Below, piece by piece: positions 1 to 8,779 of a stretch of DNA of 64,000 nt. Each line of letters begins with the position of its first letter. Positions within the stretch are counted from its first letter, which is position 1. The notes beneath the pieces were generated by a model, which worked only from the letters and a program-made list of their open reading frames with translations, did no database searches and was not told where the DNA came from. The translations under genes were made by a program, and so were the position numbers. The DNA lies in assembly GCA_025362495.1 (NCBI GenBank), contig JANYGI010000061.1:1-64000 (forward strand), given 5' to 3'. Source of the stretch: Byssovorax sp. (lineage in GTDB: Bacteria > Myxococcota_A > Polyangia > Polyangiales > Polyangiaceae).

Positions 1-98
1 CCTCTGCCCACTCCGCCGCGCTGCGCCGCGCGGCGTTCACGCGGCCACGGCGGCTGGCCTGCAAACTCGTCGTCTTCGCCATGGCCAGAATGTGGTGA

Positions 99-356
99 CC
101 AAGCGAGGTCTACGCAATCAGGCTGGCCATAAGGGGCTTACATGTGCTCGACGCCTACGGCACCGGAGCCTTCGGTCGCGGCGTCACGCGCTCCGAGAAA
201 TCGAAGGAAATGCGTAAGCTCCTTGTCGCTCTCAACCGCAAAGAGGCCGAAGTCGGGCTCTCTCCCGAGGAGCAAGAAGAGCAACTTCAGCTCCGTGCCG
301 TCATGCCCAGCGCTGTTTCCTCCCTCGGCTCCGATTCTCGCGAGGGGACACCGTGA
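99..356 (+). pseudogene. C-terminal remnant of a PtuA-like AAA ATPase
   Basis: This open stretch follows an in-frame TGA at 96-98 and has a possible GTG start at 144. It reads IRGLHVLDAYGTGAFGRG, then RSEKSKEMRKLLVALNRKEA and a Glu/Gln-rich helix. By eye this matches the C-terminal tail of the intact ATPase at 57158-58792 (VRGWRVDQILTSDLFGLPSA, then an EQDKLRERREAIL helix). The Walker motifs would lie beyond the left edge. Its TGA overlaps the GTG of the HNH gene (GTGA at 353-356), the same coupling as in the complete pair. Either a frameshift or stop has broken the ATPase upstream of base 99, or a short ORF survives. No upstream frame continues it cleanly. Assignment to the family is inference from alignment by eye. 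Confidence 0.5.
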
Positions 357-1183
357 TCCACGTGTGCTTGCCTGTCTGTTCCGACGACGCAGAGGGAGCG
401 CTTGCGGAGCTCGTCGCGTACCAGCGCGACGTCGACAACCATGCTTCGTATGCGGAGCGCGTGAAGGCCGCGGATGATGCCTGGACGAGTCGGCGCGGGA
501 ATAAGCCAATTCGTGTCGTCCGTGAAATGCTGCTCGCGATGTGTTCCGGTCTCGGTCGCTGCATGTACTGCGAGGACTCGCGTGCGCACGACGTCGAGCA
601 CGTGCGACCGAAGGCACTTTATCCCGACCTCGTGTTCGCGTGGGCGAACTTCCTGTACGCTTGCTCCGACTGCAACGGGCCGAAGGGGGCGAAGTTCAAG
701 GTGCACATGCGCGACGGCCGTATCTTCGACGTAAGTCGGAAGCGCAAGGCGCCGCCGCCGGTCCAGCTCACCGTGGATGATCCACTCGTACTCGGGGAGC
801 CGCTCCTTCTCGATCCTCGTTGCGAGGACCCACTCGACTTCCTGCGTCTCGATCTCGATATGGGCGTATTCGAGGAAGTCCCGAGCGCCGGGCTCGCGCT
901 GGAGCGCGCAACCTTCACGATCGACCTGCTCGGGCTCAACGAGCGCGAGCACCTCGTGGAGGCACGGCAAGACACTTTTCAAACCGCCGAGAGCGTCCTC
1001 GGGCACTATGTGAGTCTCAAGCATGAAGGAGCGGAACCAGCGGCAATCGCCGCGAAGCGACAGGCCATCGTTCGTCAACCACACCGCACGGTATGGGAAG
1101 AGATGAAACGGCAGCGCCACGCGCCGGGTCGAGCGAAGCTCCGCGCGCTCTTCGAGGCGGCGCCCGAAGCCCTGCATTGGTGA
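353..1183 (+). CDS. HNH endonuclease, PtuB/TIGR02646-like
   Basis: The protein has 276 residues. A zinc-finger-type HNH core is visible: CMYC (Cys70, Cys73), VEHVRPK (His83), then W-x-N and ACSDCN (Cys104, Cys107, Asn108). The spacing matches the HNH protein at 56367-57161, and both resemble the nuclease partner of Septu and retron-associated ATPase/HNH pairs. The GTG start at 353 overlaps the stop of the upstream ATPase remnant, so it was probably translated by coupling. Its usual role would be cleaving nucleic acid once the ATPase is triggered. With the ATPase apparently truncated, it may be an orphan. The nuclease fold is well supported; defence function is inferred. Confidence 0.8.
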   Translation: MIHVCLPVCSDDAEGALAELVAYQRDVDNHASYAERVKAADDAWTSRRGNKPIRVVREMLLAMCSGLGRCMYCEDSRAHDVEHVRPKALYPDLVFAWANFLYACSDCNGPKGAKFKVHMRDGRIFDVSRKRKAPPPVQLTVDDPLVLGEPLLLDPRCEDPLDFLRLDLDMGVFEEVPSAGLALERATFTIDLLGLNEREHLVEARQDTFQTAESVLGHYVSLKHEGAEPAAIAAKRQAIVRQPHRTVWEEMKRQRHAPGRAKLRALFEAAPEALHW

Positions 1184-1262
1184 CGTGGGCAGCAGAGGGC
1201 CCAAGTCCTCTACTTGCATGTCGCACCCTACGCGGCGGCGGGGGTTCTGATACGCTCAAAGG

Positions 1263-1949
1263 ATGAAGCTCCACCTCGGCCTGCTCGTCGCGATGCTCCT
1301 CGGCTGCACGGGCTCTGTGGAGACCAGCGTCGACGGCGCCTCGACGAGCGGCAGCACCGCGAGCACGGGGACGGGGAGCCTCGAGCCGTGCGCCATCCTG
1401 AAAGAGCCGTTTGACAGCAACACGGCGATCGCCAGCGTCCGTTGCGCCTTTCCGACCTACACCAAGCTCCAGTTTCTACTGAGCGCTGGGAGCGGCGACC
1501 TCGATACCGCGGGACGCTCGTCGATGTGGGGCTTCAGCGCTCGCGACGACGCGACCAATCTGGAGGTGAACGGGGCAGTCAGGGTGTCGACGGGGCTGGA
1601 CCTGAACCAGGCGGGTCCAGTCCAGTCTTCCTGCACCGGCGAGGAGACGATTCTTCTCGACAGCGGAGCGGTGGTGCCCGACGCGATTCAGCGATTCGCG
1701 CAGCACGATCCTTACGTCGGCGGGGGGACCACCTATTTCCTCGAGCAGAGGGCTCCGTGCCCGGATTCGACGGTCGAGGGCAAAGCAATGGTGATGATTT
1801 ATCGCTTGCCGAGCGGAGAGGGAGAGCCGGCCGGAACGCCGCACCGATGGCAGGTGGAATATGACTCTGCGTCGAAGTTCGTGAAGCTCTGCGGCCCTTG
1901 CGCGACAGCCTTTGGCAGCCAGCAGGACTGCGCAGCCTGTTACGACTGA
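1263..1949 (+). CDS. Hypothetical lipoprotein
   Basis: The protein has 228 residues and an N-terminal signal with a lipobox (LLGC, Cys15). A Ser/Thr/Gly-rich linker follows to about residue 40, as in many lipoproteins of this window. The mature part has several Cys residues, including a C-terminal CGPC and QDCAACYD, which suggests a disulphide-stabilised exported domain. No family was recognised. The ATG at 1263 follows an 80-base gap after the HNH gene. The kinase gene downstream begins 67 bases after the stop and probably belongs to a separate unit. Confidence 0.75.
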   Translation: MKLHLGLLVAMLLGCTGSVETSVDGASTSGSTASTGTGSLEPCAILKEPFDSNTAIASVRCAFPTYTKLQFLLSAGSGDLDTAGRSSMWGFSARDDATNLEVNGAVRVSTGLDLNQAGPVQSSCTGEETILLDSGAVVPDAIQRFAQHDPYVGGGTTYFLEQRAPCPDSTVEGKAMVMIYRLPSGEGEPAGTPHRWQVEYDSASKFVKLCGPCATAFGSQQDCAACYD

Positions 1950-2016
1950 GCACGCTTCGTCGGGTGATCTCGGGCTTGACCTGCGCGCCAAGGTTCTCGA
2001 TCCTTCGCTCCCCACC

Positions 2017-3195
2017 ATGGATGAGCCGAACGAATCGCCCCCGGCTCGCCCCGAGGCGTTCACCGACGAGCCCGAGCCGACCGGCGTCACCGTCATCGAC
2101 GACGTCCGGATCGCCAAGATCTTCGGGCCGTACCGTATTCTCCGGCACATCGCGGCGGGCAGCGTCGGGGTCGTCTACGAGGCCGAGGATCCCGCGCTCG
2201 ACAAGCTCGTGGCGGTGAAGTTTCTCCCCGAGGTCGTGCGCCGCGCGCCGGAAGAAAGCGGGGGCCTGCTCGCCGACGCCCGCGCCGCGAGCGCGCTCGG
2301 GCACCCCAACATCGCGCGCGTGTACGACGTCGGCCGCAGCGGCGGCGCGTGCTTCTTCGGGATGGATCTGCTGCAGCCGCGCAGCGCCGCGGGGTATCTG
2401 CGCGACAAGGGGCGCCTCTCGTGGATCGAGGCGACGCAGGTCGCGGCCGACGTCGCTGCTGCCCTCGAGGCCGCGCACGGCGCCGACATTCTTCACCGCG
2501 ACGTCAAGCCGGCCAACGTGCTCTGCACGGACGACGGCGTGGTGCAGCTCGTCGACTTCGGCCTCGCGCGCGAGTTCCCGCGCCGCGGCGCCACCGATCG
2601 CGCGGCGTCGCCGTACGCCAGCCCCGAGCAGCTCGCCGCGGAGCCGCTCGATTCGCTCAGCGACGTCTACGCGCTCGGCGCGACGTACCACGCGCTGCTG
2701 ACGGGCGATCCGCCGCCGCCCGGGGACGCGCCGCCCGATCCGCGCGATCTCGTGCCCGAGGTGCCCGAGGCCTGCGCGCGCGTCGTCGCCCGCGCCATGG
2801 CGAAGGAGCCCGCGGAGCGCTACCGCAGCGCGCGCGAGCTCCGCGCCGATCTCGAGGCCGCGCTGCGTCCCGCCGCGGGCATCGCCACCGCGCGCCACTT
2901 CGCCGTCGCGAGCGACGCGAGCCCGCCGAGCACCGGCTCGCGCCCTCCGCCGCCGCGGGTGATGATCGCGTCGCGCTCGAACGAGCCGCGATCCGAGCCG
3001 CCCCTCACGCCGCCGAGCGCGCCCACGACGACGCGATCCGCGCGCTCGGATCCCGCCGGGCTCGCGTCGCGCGCCCCCGCGCCGGAGCTCGCCGCGGACG
3101 GCGTCGGCGCGGCGAACCCGTGGAAGATCGTCAGCATCCTCCTCGCGGTCGCGCTGGCGGGCCTGGTCCTCGCGCGGATCCTCGGGCGGGGATGA
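2017..3195 (+). CDS. Serine/threonine protein kinase with C-terminal membrane anchor
   Basis: The protein has 392 residues from the ATG at 2017; an upstream in-frame start would overlap the previous gene. Kinase motifs run in order: AAGSVGVVYEAE (Gly loop, about 47-57), VAVKF (Lys68), HRDVKPANV (Asp162), VDFGLA (Asp180) and a SPEQLA activation-segment end. The helix-C Glu position seems to be Asp (LLADARAAS), a conservative but unusual change. A Pro/Ser-rich linker is followed by one TM segment near the end (WKIVSILLAVALAGLVLARI), so the kinase is cytoplasmic and tail-anchored with no sensor domain outside. Its stop overlaps the start of the hydrolase gene at 3192 (ATGA), so the two are coupled. 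Confidence 0.9.
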   Translation: MDEPNESPPARPEAFTDEPEPTGVTVIDDVRIAKIFGPYRILRHIAAGSVGVVYEAEDPALDKLVAVKFLPEVVRRAPEESGGLLADARAASALGHPNIARVYDVGRSGGACFFGMDLLQPRSAAGYLRDKGRLSWIEATQVAADVAAALEAAHGADILHRDVKPANVLCTDDGVVQLVDFGLAREFPRRGATDRAASPYASPEQLAAEPLDSLSDVYALGATYHALLTGDPPPPGDAPPDPRDLVPEVPEACARVVARAMAKEPAERYRSARELRADLEAALRPAAGIATARHFAVASDASPPSTGSRPPPPRVMIASRSNEPRSEPPLTPPSAPTTTRSARSDPAGLASRAPAPELAADGVGAANPWKIVSILLAVALAGLVLARILGRG

Positions 3196-4172
3196 ACGCT
3201 CCGAGCACGAGCGCGCCGAGCTGGAAATTCGAGCCTCTGGATCCGCGCTCAGCGGCGATGATCGATCCCGACGGGTCGCAAGTTCGCTACGGTTCGAGCG
3301 TGTTCGCTCCCTTCTTTCACGAGGACGATCTGGCCGCGCCCGGCGTGGATCGCGTGCGCGTGCGCGTGCGCTGGCTCGGCACCGCGGGCTTCGCCCTCGA
3401 ATTCCAGGGCACCACGGTGCTCTTCGATCCGTACGTCACCCGCGCGTCGCTCCTCCGCTGCATCACGTCGCGGCTCGTCCCCGACGCCGCCGCGATCGCG
3501 GCGCACACGCCGCGGGCCGACGCAATCGTCGTCGGTCACACCCACTTCGATCACGCGCTCGACGTCCCGGCGATCGCGGCGCTGACGGGCGCGCAAGTCT
3601 ATGGATCGCGCTCCGCCGTGACGCTGTGCCGCGCCTCGGGGCTGCCCGAGGCACGCCTCCACGACGTCGAGGGCTCGCCGGGATCCGATCCCGTCGTCGC
3701 CGAGGTCGGCCCGTTCGAGCTGCGCTTTCACCCGAGCGCGCACTCGCGCCTCGCCCTCGGGCGCGTGCCGTTCCCCGGCGAGATCGCCGACTGCGATCAC
3801 GTCCCGCTCCGCGCCGAGGGCTACCGCTGCGGCGCGGTGTTCGCCGTGGAGATCCGCGTCGCGGGGCGCACCATCTTGCACCTCGGGAGCGCCGAGCTCA
3901 TCGACGCGACGCTCGGCGTGCGCGAGCCGGATCTGCTCCTGCTCTGCGCCGCGGGCTGGACGAGCTCGCGCGATCTGCCCGAGCGCGTCGCGCGAGCGAT
4001 CACGCCGCGCGCCGTGCTCCTCTCGCACTGGGACGACTTCTTCCGATCGATCGACAAGCCGGCGCGCCCGCTCCCCGCGATGAAGCTCCATCACCTCGTC
4101 GAGCGCCTCGGGCGCGCCAACCGCGATGCGAAGGTGGGTATCGTCCCGCTCCTCGGCGGCGTGTGGGTCTGA
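3192..4172 (+). CDS. Metallo-beta-lactamase-fold hydrolase
   Basis: The protein has 326 residues. The metal-binding motif HTHFDH is at about 116-121, preceded by the typical fold entry (WLGTAGFALEF ... VLFDPYVTR) and followed by FHPSAHS and a late LLSHWDDFF that could supply further ligands. The organisation resembles the UlaG/YcbX-like branch of Zn-dependent hydrolases; the substrate cannot be read from sequence. No signal peptide, so cytoplasmic. The ATG overlaps the kinase stop (3192-3195), implying coordinated synthesis with the kinase. Confidence 0.85.
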   Translation: MNAPSTSAPSWKFEPLDPRSAAMIDPDGSQVRYGSSVFAPFFHEDDLAAPGVDRVRVRVRWLGTAGFALEFQGTTVLFDPYVTRASLLRCITSRLVPDAAAIAAHTPRADAIVVGHTHFDHALDVPAIAALTGAQVYGSRSAVTLCRASGLPEARLHDVEGSPGSDPVVAEVGPFELRFHPSAHSRLALGRVPFPGEIADCDHVPLRAEGYRCGAVFAVEIRVAGRTILHLGSAELIDATLGVREPDLLLLCAAGWTSSRDLPERVARAITPRAVLLSHWDDFFRSIDKPARPLPAMKLHHLVERLGRANRDAKVGIVPLLGGVWV

Positions 4173-4201
4173 CGCGTCAAGAGCCGTGATATCGTGCGCC
4201 G

Positions 4202-6328
4202 ATGCGCCGTATTGCCCTCCTCGCCGCGCCGCTCCTCTTCGCCTTCGGGTGCAGCTCGTCGGACACCAAGGTGCCCAACCTGCCGCCGCCCGAGCCCGAG
4301 CCGAAGACGACGATCTCCCTCGATTTTGCGGCGGAGCTCGCGGTTCAGTCGAGCTTCTACGACATGCCGTACCCGTCGGACCTGCGGCTCACCGCGAAGG
4401 GCACGCCGGATCTCACCGGGTTTCCGTTCCCGGGCACGTACGAGACCTTCGCCGGCCTGCGCAAGGTGGCGATGGATCAGCCCGCGTTCCCGGTGATCCC
4501 GGTCGCGTACTTCAAGGTCTCGGCCGATCTCCCGGCGCTCGACGCGGACCAGGTGATCGCGGCGGACAAGGCCTCGCCGATCCTGCTCATCGACGTCGAC
4601 GAGGCGTCGAGCGAGCGCGGCACGCTCTTCCCCGTCGTGGCGACGGTGCCGCCGAAGGACAACTACGTTCGCGTCACGCTCCTCGCGACGGCGCCGCGCC
4701 CCGGCATCGTGCTGCACCCCAAGCGCAAGTACGCCTTCGTGGTGATGAAGTCGCTGAAGGACGCGGCGGGAAAGGAGCTGGGCGCGCCGGCTTCACTGAC
4801 CACGCTCGAGAGCAACAACGCGCCCGCGGGCGAGAAGGGCGCGGCCGCCAAGGTCCTCTACGCGTCGCTCTGGAGCGCGCTCCCGATGGCCGGCGTCGAC
4901 GTGAAGAACGTTGCAGGTGCAACGGTCTTCACGACCGGCGACGTCGTCGCGGACCTCGCGGATCTCTCCACCAAGCTCAAGGCGAAGTACCCGGTGACGG
5001 TCGATAACCTCGCGGTCGATCCCGACGACGGCGCGACGCACGACGGGTACTGCGAGCTCAAGGGCAAGGTCACGTACCCGCAGTTCCAGAAGGGCGAGCC
5101 GGCCTTCGAGACCGACGGACTCTTCGAGTACACCGACGGCGGCCTCCCCGCGAAGCAGCGCGACGAGGACGCGCCGCTGACGATCACGATCCCCAAGGGC
5201 GAGATGCCGAAGGGCGGCTTTCCCCTCGTCGTGTACTTCCACGGCTCCGGCGGCCTCAGCACGGCGATCGTCGACCGCGGCACGTGGAAGGTGGAGAGCG
5301 ACGCGACCAAGTGCCCCGAGGGCAAGCTCGAGGACTGGATGGGCACCAAGGGCTGCAACACCAAGGGCGAAGGACCCGCATGGGTCCTTGCGCCGCACGG
5401 CTTCGCGATGGTCGGGAGCGCGCTCCCGGTGAACCCCGAGCGCCTCCCCGGCGCGGCCGAAACGGCCTACCTCAACTTCGACAACCTCGCCGCGGGCCAC
5501 GATCTCTTCCGCCAGGGCGTGATCGAGCAGCGGATGCTGATCGAGGCGATGAGCACGCTCCAGATCGAGCCCAAGACGCTGAGCGACGGCGGGTGCACCG
5601 GCTACTCGCTGCCGGCCAACTCGGGCGAGACCAAGTTTCACTTCAACGTGGAGCAAAAGCTCTTCGCGCAGGGCCAGTCGATGGGCGGCCAGTACACCAA
5701 CCTCGTCAGCGCGACGGAGCCGCGGATCCGCGCCGCGGTGCCCACCGGCGCCGGCGGCTACTGGAGCCACTTCATCCTGATCACGCCGCTGATCCCCGAC
5801 GTCGCCTCGGTGATCGGCAACGTCGTGCTCGGCACCAAGGCCAAGCTCACGTTCATGCACCCCGCGCTCTCGATCTTCGAGACGGCGTGGGAGGCCGTCG
5901 ATCCGATGGTCTACATGCCCCGCCTGGCGCGGCGGCCGCTCCCCGGCCACCCGGTGCGATCGATCTACGAGCCCGTGGGCAAGGGCGACTCGTACTTCCC
6001 CGAGGCGACCTACGACGCGATGTCGCTCGCGTACGGCCACCAGGAGGTCGGGACCCCGGTGTGGGCTTCGATGCAAGATGCCTTGAAGCTCGAAGCGCTG
6101 AGCGGGATCCAGGCCTACCCGACCTCGAACAACGTCACCTCGGAGGACGGCACCAAGTACACGGGCGTCGTCGCGCAGTACGAGGGCGACGGCGTCTACG
6201 ATCCTCACGCGCTCTACTCGCAGCGCGAAGAGGTGAAGTACCAGTACTCGTGCTTCCTCGAGTCGTTCCTGAAGACGGGGACGGCGAAGGTGCCGGCGCC
6301 GGGCAAGCTCGGCACGGCCTGCCCCTGA
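4202..6328 (+). CDS. Large alpha/beta-hydrolase-like lipoprotein
   Basis: The protein has 708 residues with a lipoprotein signal (LLFAFGC, Cys17). The C-terminal half looks like an esterase: an oxyanion-type HGSGG at about 347 and a nucleophile elbow GQSMGG with candidate Ser493. The N-terminal half (about 30-310) is a beta-rich domain found in other myxobacterial outer lipoproteins of this type. The substrate is unknown; a surface-exposed esterase or lipase is the simplest reading. It is monocistronic or the end of the plus-strand group, and is followed at once by a 22-bp palindrome and then convergent rpiA. Confidence 0.75.
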   Translation: MRRIALLAAPLLFAFGCSSSDTKVPNLPPPEPEPKTTISLDFAAELAVQSSFYDMPYPSDLRLTAKGTPDLTGFPFPGTYETFAGLRKVAMDQPAFPVIPVAYFKVSADLPALDADQVIAADKASPILLIDVDEASSERGTLFPVVATVPPKDNYVRVTLLATAPRPGIVLHPKRKYAFVVMKSLKDAAGKELGAPASLTTLESNNAPAGEKGAAAKVLYASLWSALPMAGVDVKNVAGATVFTTGDVVADLADLSTKLKAKYPVTVDNLAVDPDDGATHDGYCELKGKVTYPQFQKGEPAFETDGLFEYTDGGLPAKQRDEDAPLTITIPKGEMPKGGFPLVVYFHGSGGLSTAIVDRGTWKVESDATKCPEGKLEDWMGTKGCNTKGEGPAWVLAPHGFAMVGSALPVNPERLPGAAETAYLNFDNLAAGHDLFRQGVIEQRMLIEAMSTLQIEPKTLSDGGCTGYSLPANSGETKFHFNVEQKLFAQGQSMGGQYTNLVSATEPRIRAAVPTGAGGYWSHFILITPLIPDVASVIGNVVLGTKAKLTFMHPALSIFETAWEAVDPMVYMPRLARRPLPGHPVRSIYEPVGKGDSYFPEATYDAMSLAYGHQEVGTPVWASMQDALKLEALSGIQAYPTSNNVTSEDGTKYTGVVAQYEGDGVYDPHALYSQREEVKYQYSCFLESFLKTGTAKVPAPGKLGTACP

Positions 6329-6350
6329 GATCGTTGGAGCTCAAACGATC
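6329..6350. terminator. Near-perfect 22-bp palindrome between convergent genes
   Basis: The arms GATCGTT and AACGATC enclose GGAGCTCA, so the element can fold on either strand. It starts right after the stop of the esterase gene and lies 9 bases before the end of rpiA on the other strand. The position suits a bidirectional terminator, though no T-run is present. A close copy lies just after the stop codon at 24992-24994. Confidence 0.55.
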
Positions 6351-6359
6351 GCCGCGAGG

Positions 6360-7055
6360 CTAGCGCTTGAGCTCGCGGACCTGCCCGGGCTCGCCGACGA
6401 GGACCACGCTGGCCATGCCGAGGAAGAGCCCGGTGTCGACGACGCCGGGGATGCGGCGCGCGCCGTCGTGGATCGCGGCGGCGTCGGCGATGGGGCCGAA
6501 GTCGGTGTCGAGGATCCAGTTCTGGTTGTCCGTCATGTAGGGGTAGCCGTCGGCCTTCTTGCGCACGACGGGGTTGCCGCCGAGCTTGCGCAGGTGGCGC
6601 GACGCCGACGGGGAGGCGAAGGGGACGACCTCGATCGGGATCGGCGTGCGCGATCCGAGCTTCGGGACGAGCTTCTCCGGCGTGACGAGCACCACGAACA
6701 CGTCGGCCTCGAAGGCCACGACGCGCTCGCGCAGCAGCGCCCCGCCGAGGCCCTTGGTGAGCTCGAGCTCGGGCGTGACCTCGTCGGCGCCGTCGAAGGC
6801 GATGTCGAGCCGGGTCACGTCTTCGAGCGAGGCGACCTCGATGTTCACGCGTCGCGCGAGCTCGGCCGATCGGTTCGAGGTGGGCACGCCCTTCACGCGC
6901 AGGCCGCCACGCACGCGGCGCCCCAGCGCGTCGATGAAGGCCTCGGCCGCGCGGCCGGTGCCGAGGCCGAGGATCATCCCGTCGGCGACGCGGGTGAGGG
7001 CGGCCTGGGCCACGCGCTCGAGGTCTTTCGGATCCGGTCCTTGCGAGGTCGTCAT
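6360..7055 (-). CDS. rpiA: Ribose-5-phosphate isomerase A
   Basis: The protein has 231 residues, the usual RpiA length. It interconverts ribose 5-phosphate and ribulose 5-phosphate in the pentose phosphate pathway, in the cytoplasm. Family motifs are present: LGLGTG near residue 30, a FDGADE loop with the catalytic Asp residues near 90, and TKGLGGALLRE just after it. The ATG overlaps the stop of the PLD-family gene (ATGA at 7052-7055), so it is the last gene of the minus-strand unit running down from the peroxide-stress cluster. Confidence 0.96.
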   Translation of the reverse strand: MTTSQGPDPKDLERVAQAALTRVADGMILGLGTGRAAEAFIDALGRRVRGGLRVKGVPTSNRSAELARRVNIEVASLEDVTRLDIAFDGADEVTPELELTKGLGGALLRERVVAFEADVFVVLVTPEKLVPKLGSRTPIPIEVVPFASPSASRHLRKLGGNPVVRKKADGYPYMTDNQNWILDTDFGPIADAAAIHDGARRIPGVVDTGLFLGMASVVLVGEPGQVRELKR

Positions 7056-7693
7056 GGTCCTGCGCTCTTCGGCGATCGCCGCGCCGAACGCAAGGGCGCG
7101 GTCGGCTTCGGCTTCGGCGCCGCGAGCAGCGTGTCAATCGGCGCCGGGCAGAGTCCCCGCAGCGCGCAGCCCTTGCACTCCCGGCCGCTCCAGATCGCGT
7201 CGAACGTGCCCTGCATCTCGTCGAGCATCACGTCGTCGTCGGTGAGCACGCCCGCCTCGAAATTGCGGCGATTGTCGCCCTTGGCGCCGAGGCCCGCGCC
7301 GGTGAAATTCGCCGAGCCGAGGTACAGCCGCGCGCCGTCGACGGCGATCATCTTGAGGTGGACGCGCGGGCAGCGGCGCATGGCGAGCGCGCCCGCGGCG
7401 AGGCGCTTCTGGGCGCGGAGATCGTCGCGGAACGCCCGCGAGGGCAGGCCGCCGTGCAGCAGCCGCAGCTCGACCCCGCGGCCCGCGAGGCCGTCGAACA
7501 TTTCGAGCACCGAGATGTACGCGCCGCGCGCGCGGGCGCGGGAGCCGATGGGCGCCTCGACGCGCAGGCCCTTCACGTTGGCCGTCGCGATCCAGAGGCT
7601 GACCTTGGCCCTGGCGATCGCGCCCATCACCAGCTCGTCGTAGTGGGCGCGCCCGCGGATCAGCGCCACCTCGACCCGCCGGCCGCCCTTCAC
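7052..7693 (-). CDS. Phospholipase D-like (single HKD) family protein
   Basis: The protein has 213 residues if it starts at the GTG at 7693, which overlaps the TGA of the upstream thioesterase gene; a longer frame would run into that gene. One HKD signature is visible (VHLKMIAVDG, His112 and Lys114, then GSANFTG). Single-HKD proteins such as Nuc-type nucleases work as dimers. The C terminus has a CKGC-x5-C cluster that may bind metal. No signal peptide, so it is more likely a phosphodiesterase or nuclease than a secreted lipase. Confidence 0.8.
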   Translation of the reverse strand: MKGGRRVEVALIRGRAHYDELVMGAIARAKVSLWIATANVKGLRVEAPIGSRARARGAYISVLEMFDGLAGRGVELRLLHGGLPSRAFRDDLRAQKRLAAGALAMRRCPRVHLKMIAVDGARLYLGSANFTGAGLGAKGDNRRNFEAGVLTDDDVMLDEMQGTFDAIWSGRECKGCALRGLCPAPIDTLLAAPKPKPTAPLRSARRSPKSAGP

Positions 7694-8109
7694 GGGTCGC
7701 CGGGCTCGAGGTGCTGCACCAGCAGCGCGCGCACGTCCGCCGGCATGTCGCACGAGGTGACGGTGCGGAGATCCGAGGTGACGACGGTGTGCCGCAGCTC
7801 GGCCGCGAGGGCGCCGGTCGCCGCGTTGATCATCCGGTAGTGGAACACCGCGCTGCGGTTGCCGAGCTTCGCCACCCGCGTCTCGATCCGCAAGGCGTCG
7901 CCGAAGCGCAGCGGCGAGGCGAACGAGACGTCGAGGTGCACCGCGGGGAACCCGATGCGCCGCCCGACCACGAGCCCCGCGTAGCCCCCGGGGACGTGGG
8001 AGAAGAAGTGCTCCATCGCCTCGTGCGCGTAGTTGACGAAGCGCGCGAAGAAGACGATCGCCGCGGCGTCGACCTCCTCGAATTTCACTGCGCGATCGAA
8101 GACGATCAA
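7690..8109 (-). CDS. Acyl-CoA thioesterase, YbgC/FadM (4HBT) family
   Basis: The protein has 139 residues, the normal hot-dog thioesterase length. The N-terminal active-site region is FEEVDAAAIVFFARFVNYAHEA, with the Asp of VDAAAIV in the catalytic position of YbgC/FadM enzymes, followed by the long hot-dog helix. It should hydrolyse acyl-CoA or acyl-ACP in the cytoplasm; chain length cannot be told. It begins 15 bases after the DUF3501 gene and is coupled to the PLD-family gene by a GTGA overlap. Confidence 0.85.
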   Translation of the reverse strand: MIVFDRAVKFEEVDAAAIVFFARFVNYAHEAMEHFFSHVPGGYAGLVVGRRIGFPAVHLDVSFASPLRFGDALRIETRVAKLGNRSAVFHYRMINAATGALAAELRHTVVTSDLRTVTSCDMPADVRALLVQHLEPGDP

Positions 8110-8124
8110 CCGGCCTCCTCGCGC

Positions 8125-8706
8125 TTACGTGGAGAGGTCTTCCGCGAGCTTGGCCATCGTCGCGCGGTCGAGCTCGACGCGGAGCGGATGGCCGGCGTGG
8201 TCGATCACGAGCGCCGCGGCGGCCTTGCCCGATTTGATCGACGCGGCGGCCTCCGGCGAGAGCTGGACCTTGAGGTAGTGCACCGCCGTGGTGCGCCCTT
8301 CCATGAAGCCGTCGGGGCGAGGTCCTTTGACGTCAAACGATTTGCCGTCGACCTCGAGACGCACGGTATCTTCGAGGCCCGCGAGCTCGACGAGGAGGCG
8401 ATCGCGCAGCGGCTTGTCGGGGATCTCGACCCAGAGCGTGAGGCTGAGCTGGTTCTCCCCGGGGACGAGATCGTTGTAGGTGGTGATCTCGTGGGCGATC
8501 GCCGGCTCGGCCGTGATCCGCTCGGTGCGCAGCATCTCCTGGATTTGCAGGAGCACCGTGTCGCGGTTCTCGAACGTCACCGCCAGGTGCTCGCCGAGGG
8601 GCACACGCCGCGGGCGCTTCTCCTCGATGATCCGCGCGCGAAAATGCGGCCGGATCGTCTCGTAGTCGCCGAGGGGGAGGATCTCGCTTCGCTCGATGGT
8701 TCGCAT
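8125..8706 (-). CDS. DUF3501 family protein
   Basis: The protein has 193 residues beginning RTIERSEILPLGDYETIRP, the typical opening of DUF3501 proteins, with the conserved FENRDTVLLQIQEMLRTERI block after it. The biochemical role of the family is not established to my knowledge. DUF3501 genes often sit beside rubrerythrin and a CCG-domain Fe-S protein, exactly as here, which points to a part in the same electron-transfer or peroxide-protection pathway. It is soluble, with no signal or membrane segment. A long hairpin-forming sequence separates it from the Fe-S gene upstream. Confidence 0.88.
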   Translation of the reverse strand: MRTIERSEILPLGDYETIRPHFRARIIEEKRPRRVPLGEHLAVTFENRDTVLLQIQEMLRTERITAEPAIAHEITTYNDLVPGENQLSLTLWVEIPDKPLRDRLLVELAGLEDTVRLEVDGKSFDVKGPRPDGFMEGRTTAVHYLKVQLSPEAAASIKSGKAAAALVIDHAGHPLRVELDRATMAKLAEDLST

Positions 8707-8779
8707 GGAATCGCTCCTGGTCAGGTGGGTGGCTAGGGCGCCGATCAGCTTGAAATGCCAAAAAAAGACCGGAAATTTA

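Noticed and set aside
1-1183. Retron with reverse transcriptase
   Set aside because: An ATPase/HNH pair also occurs in retrons, but no reverse transcriptase motif is visible near either pair; the left edge is not covered.
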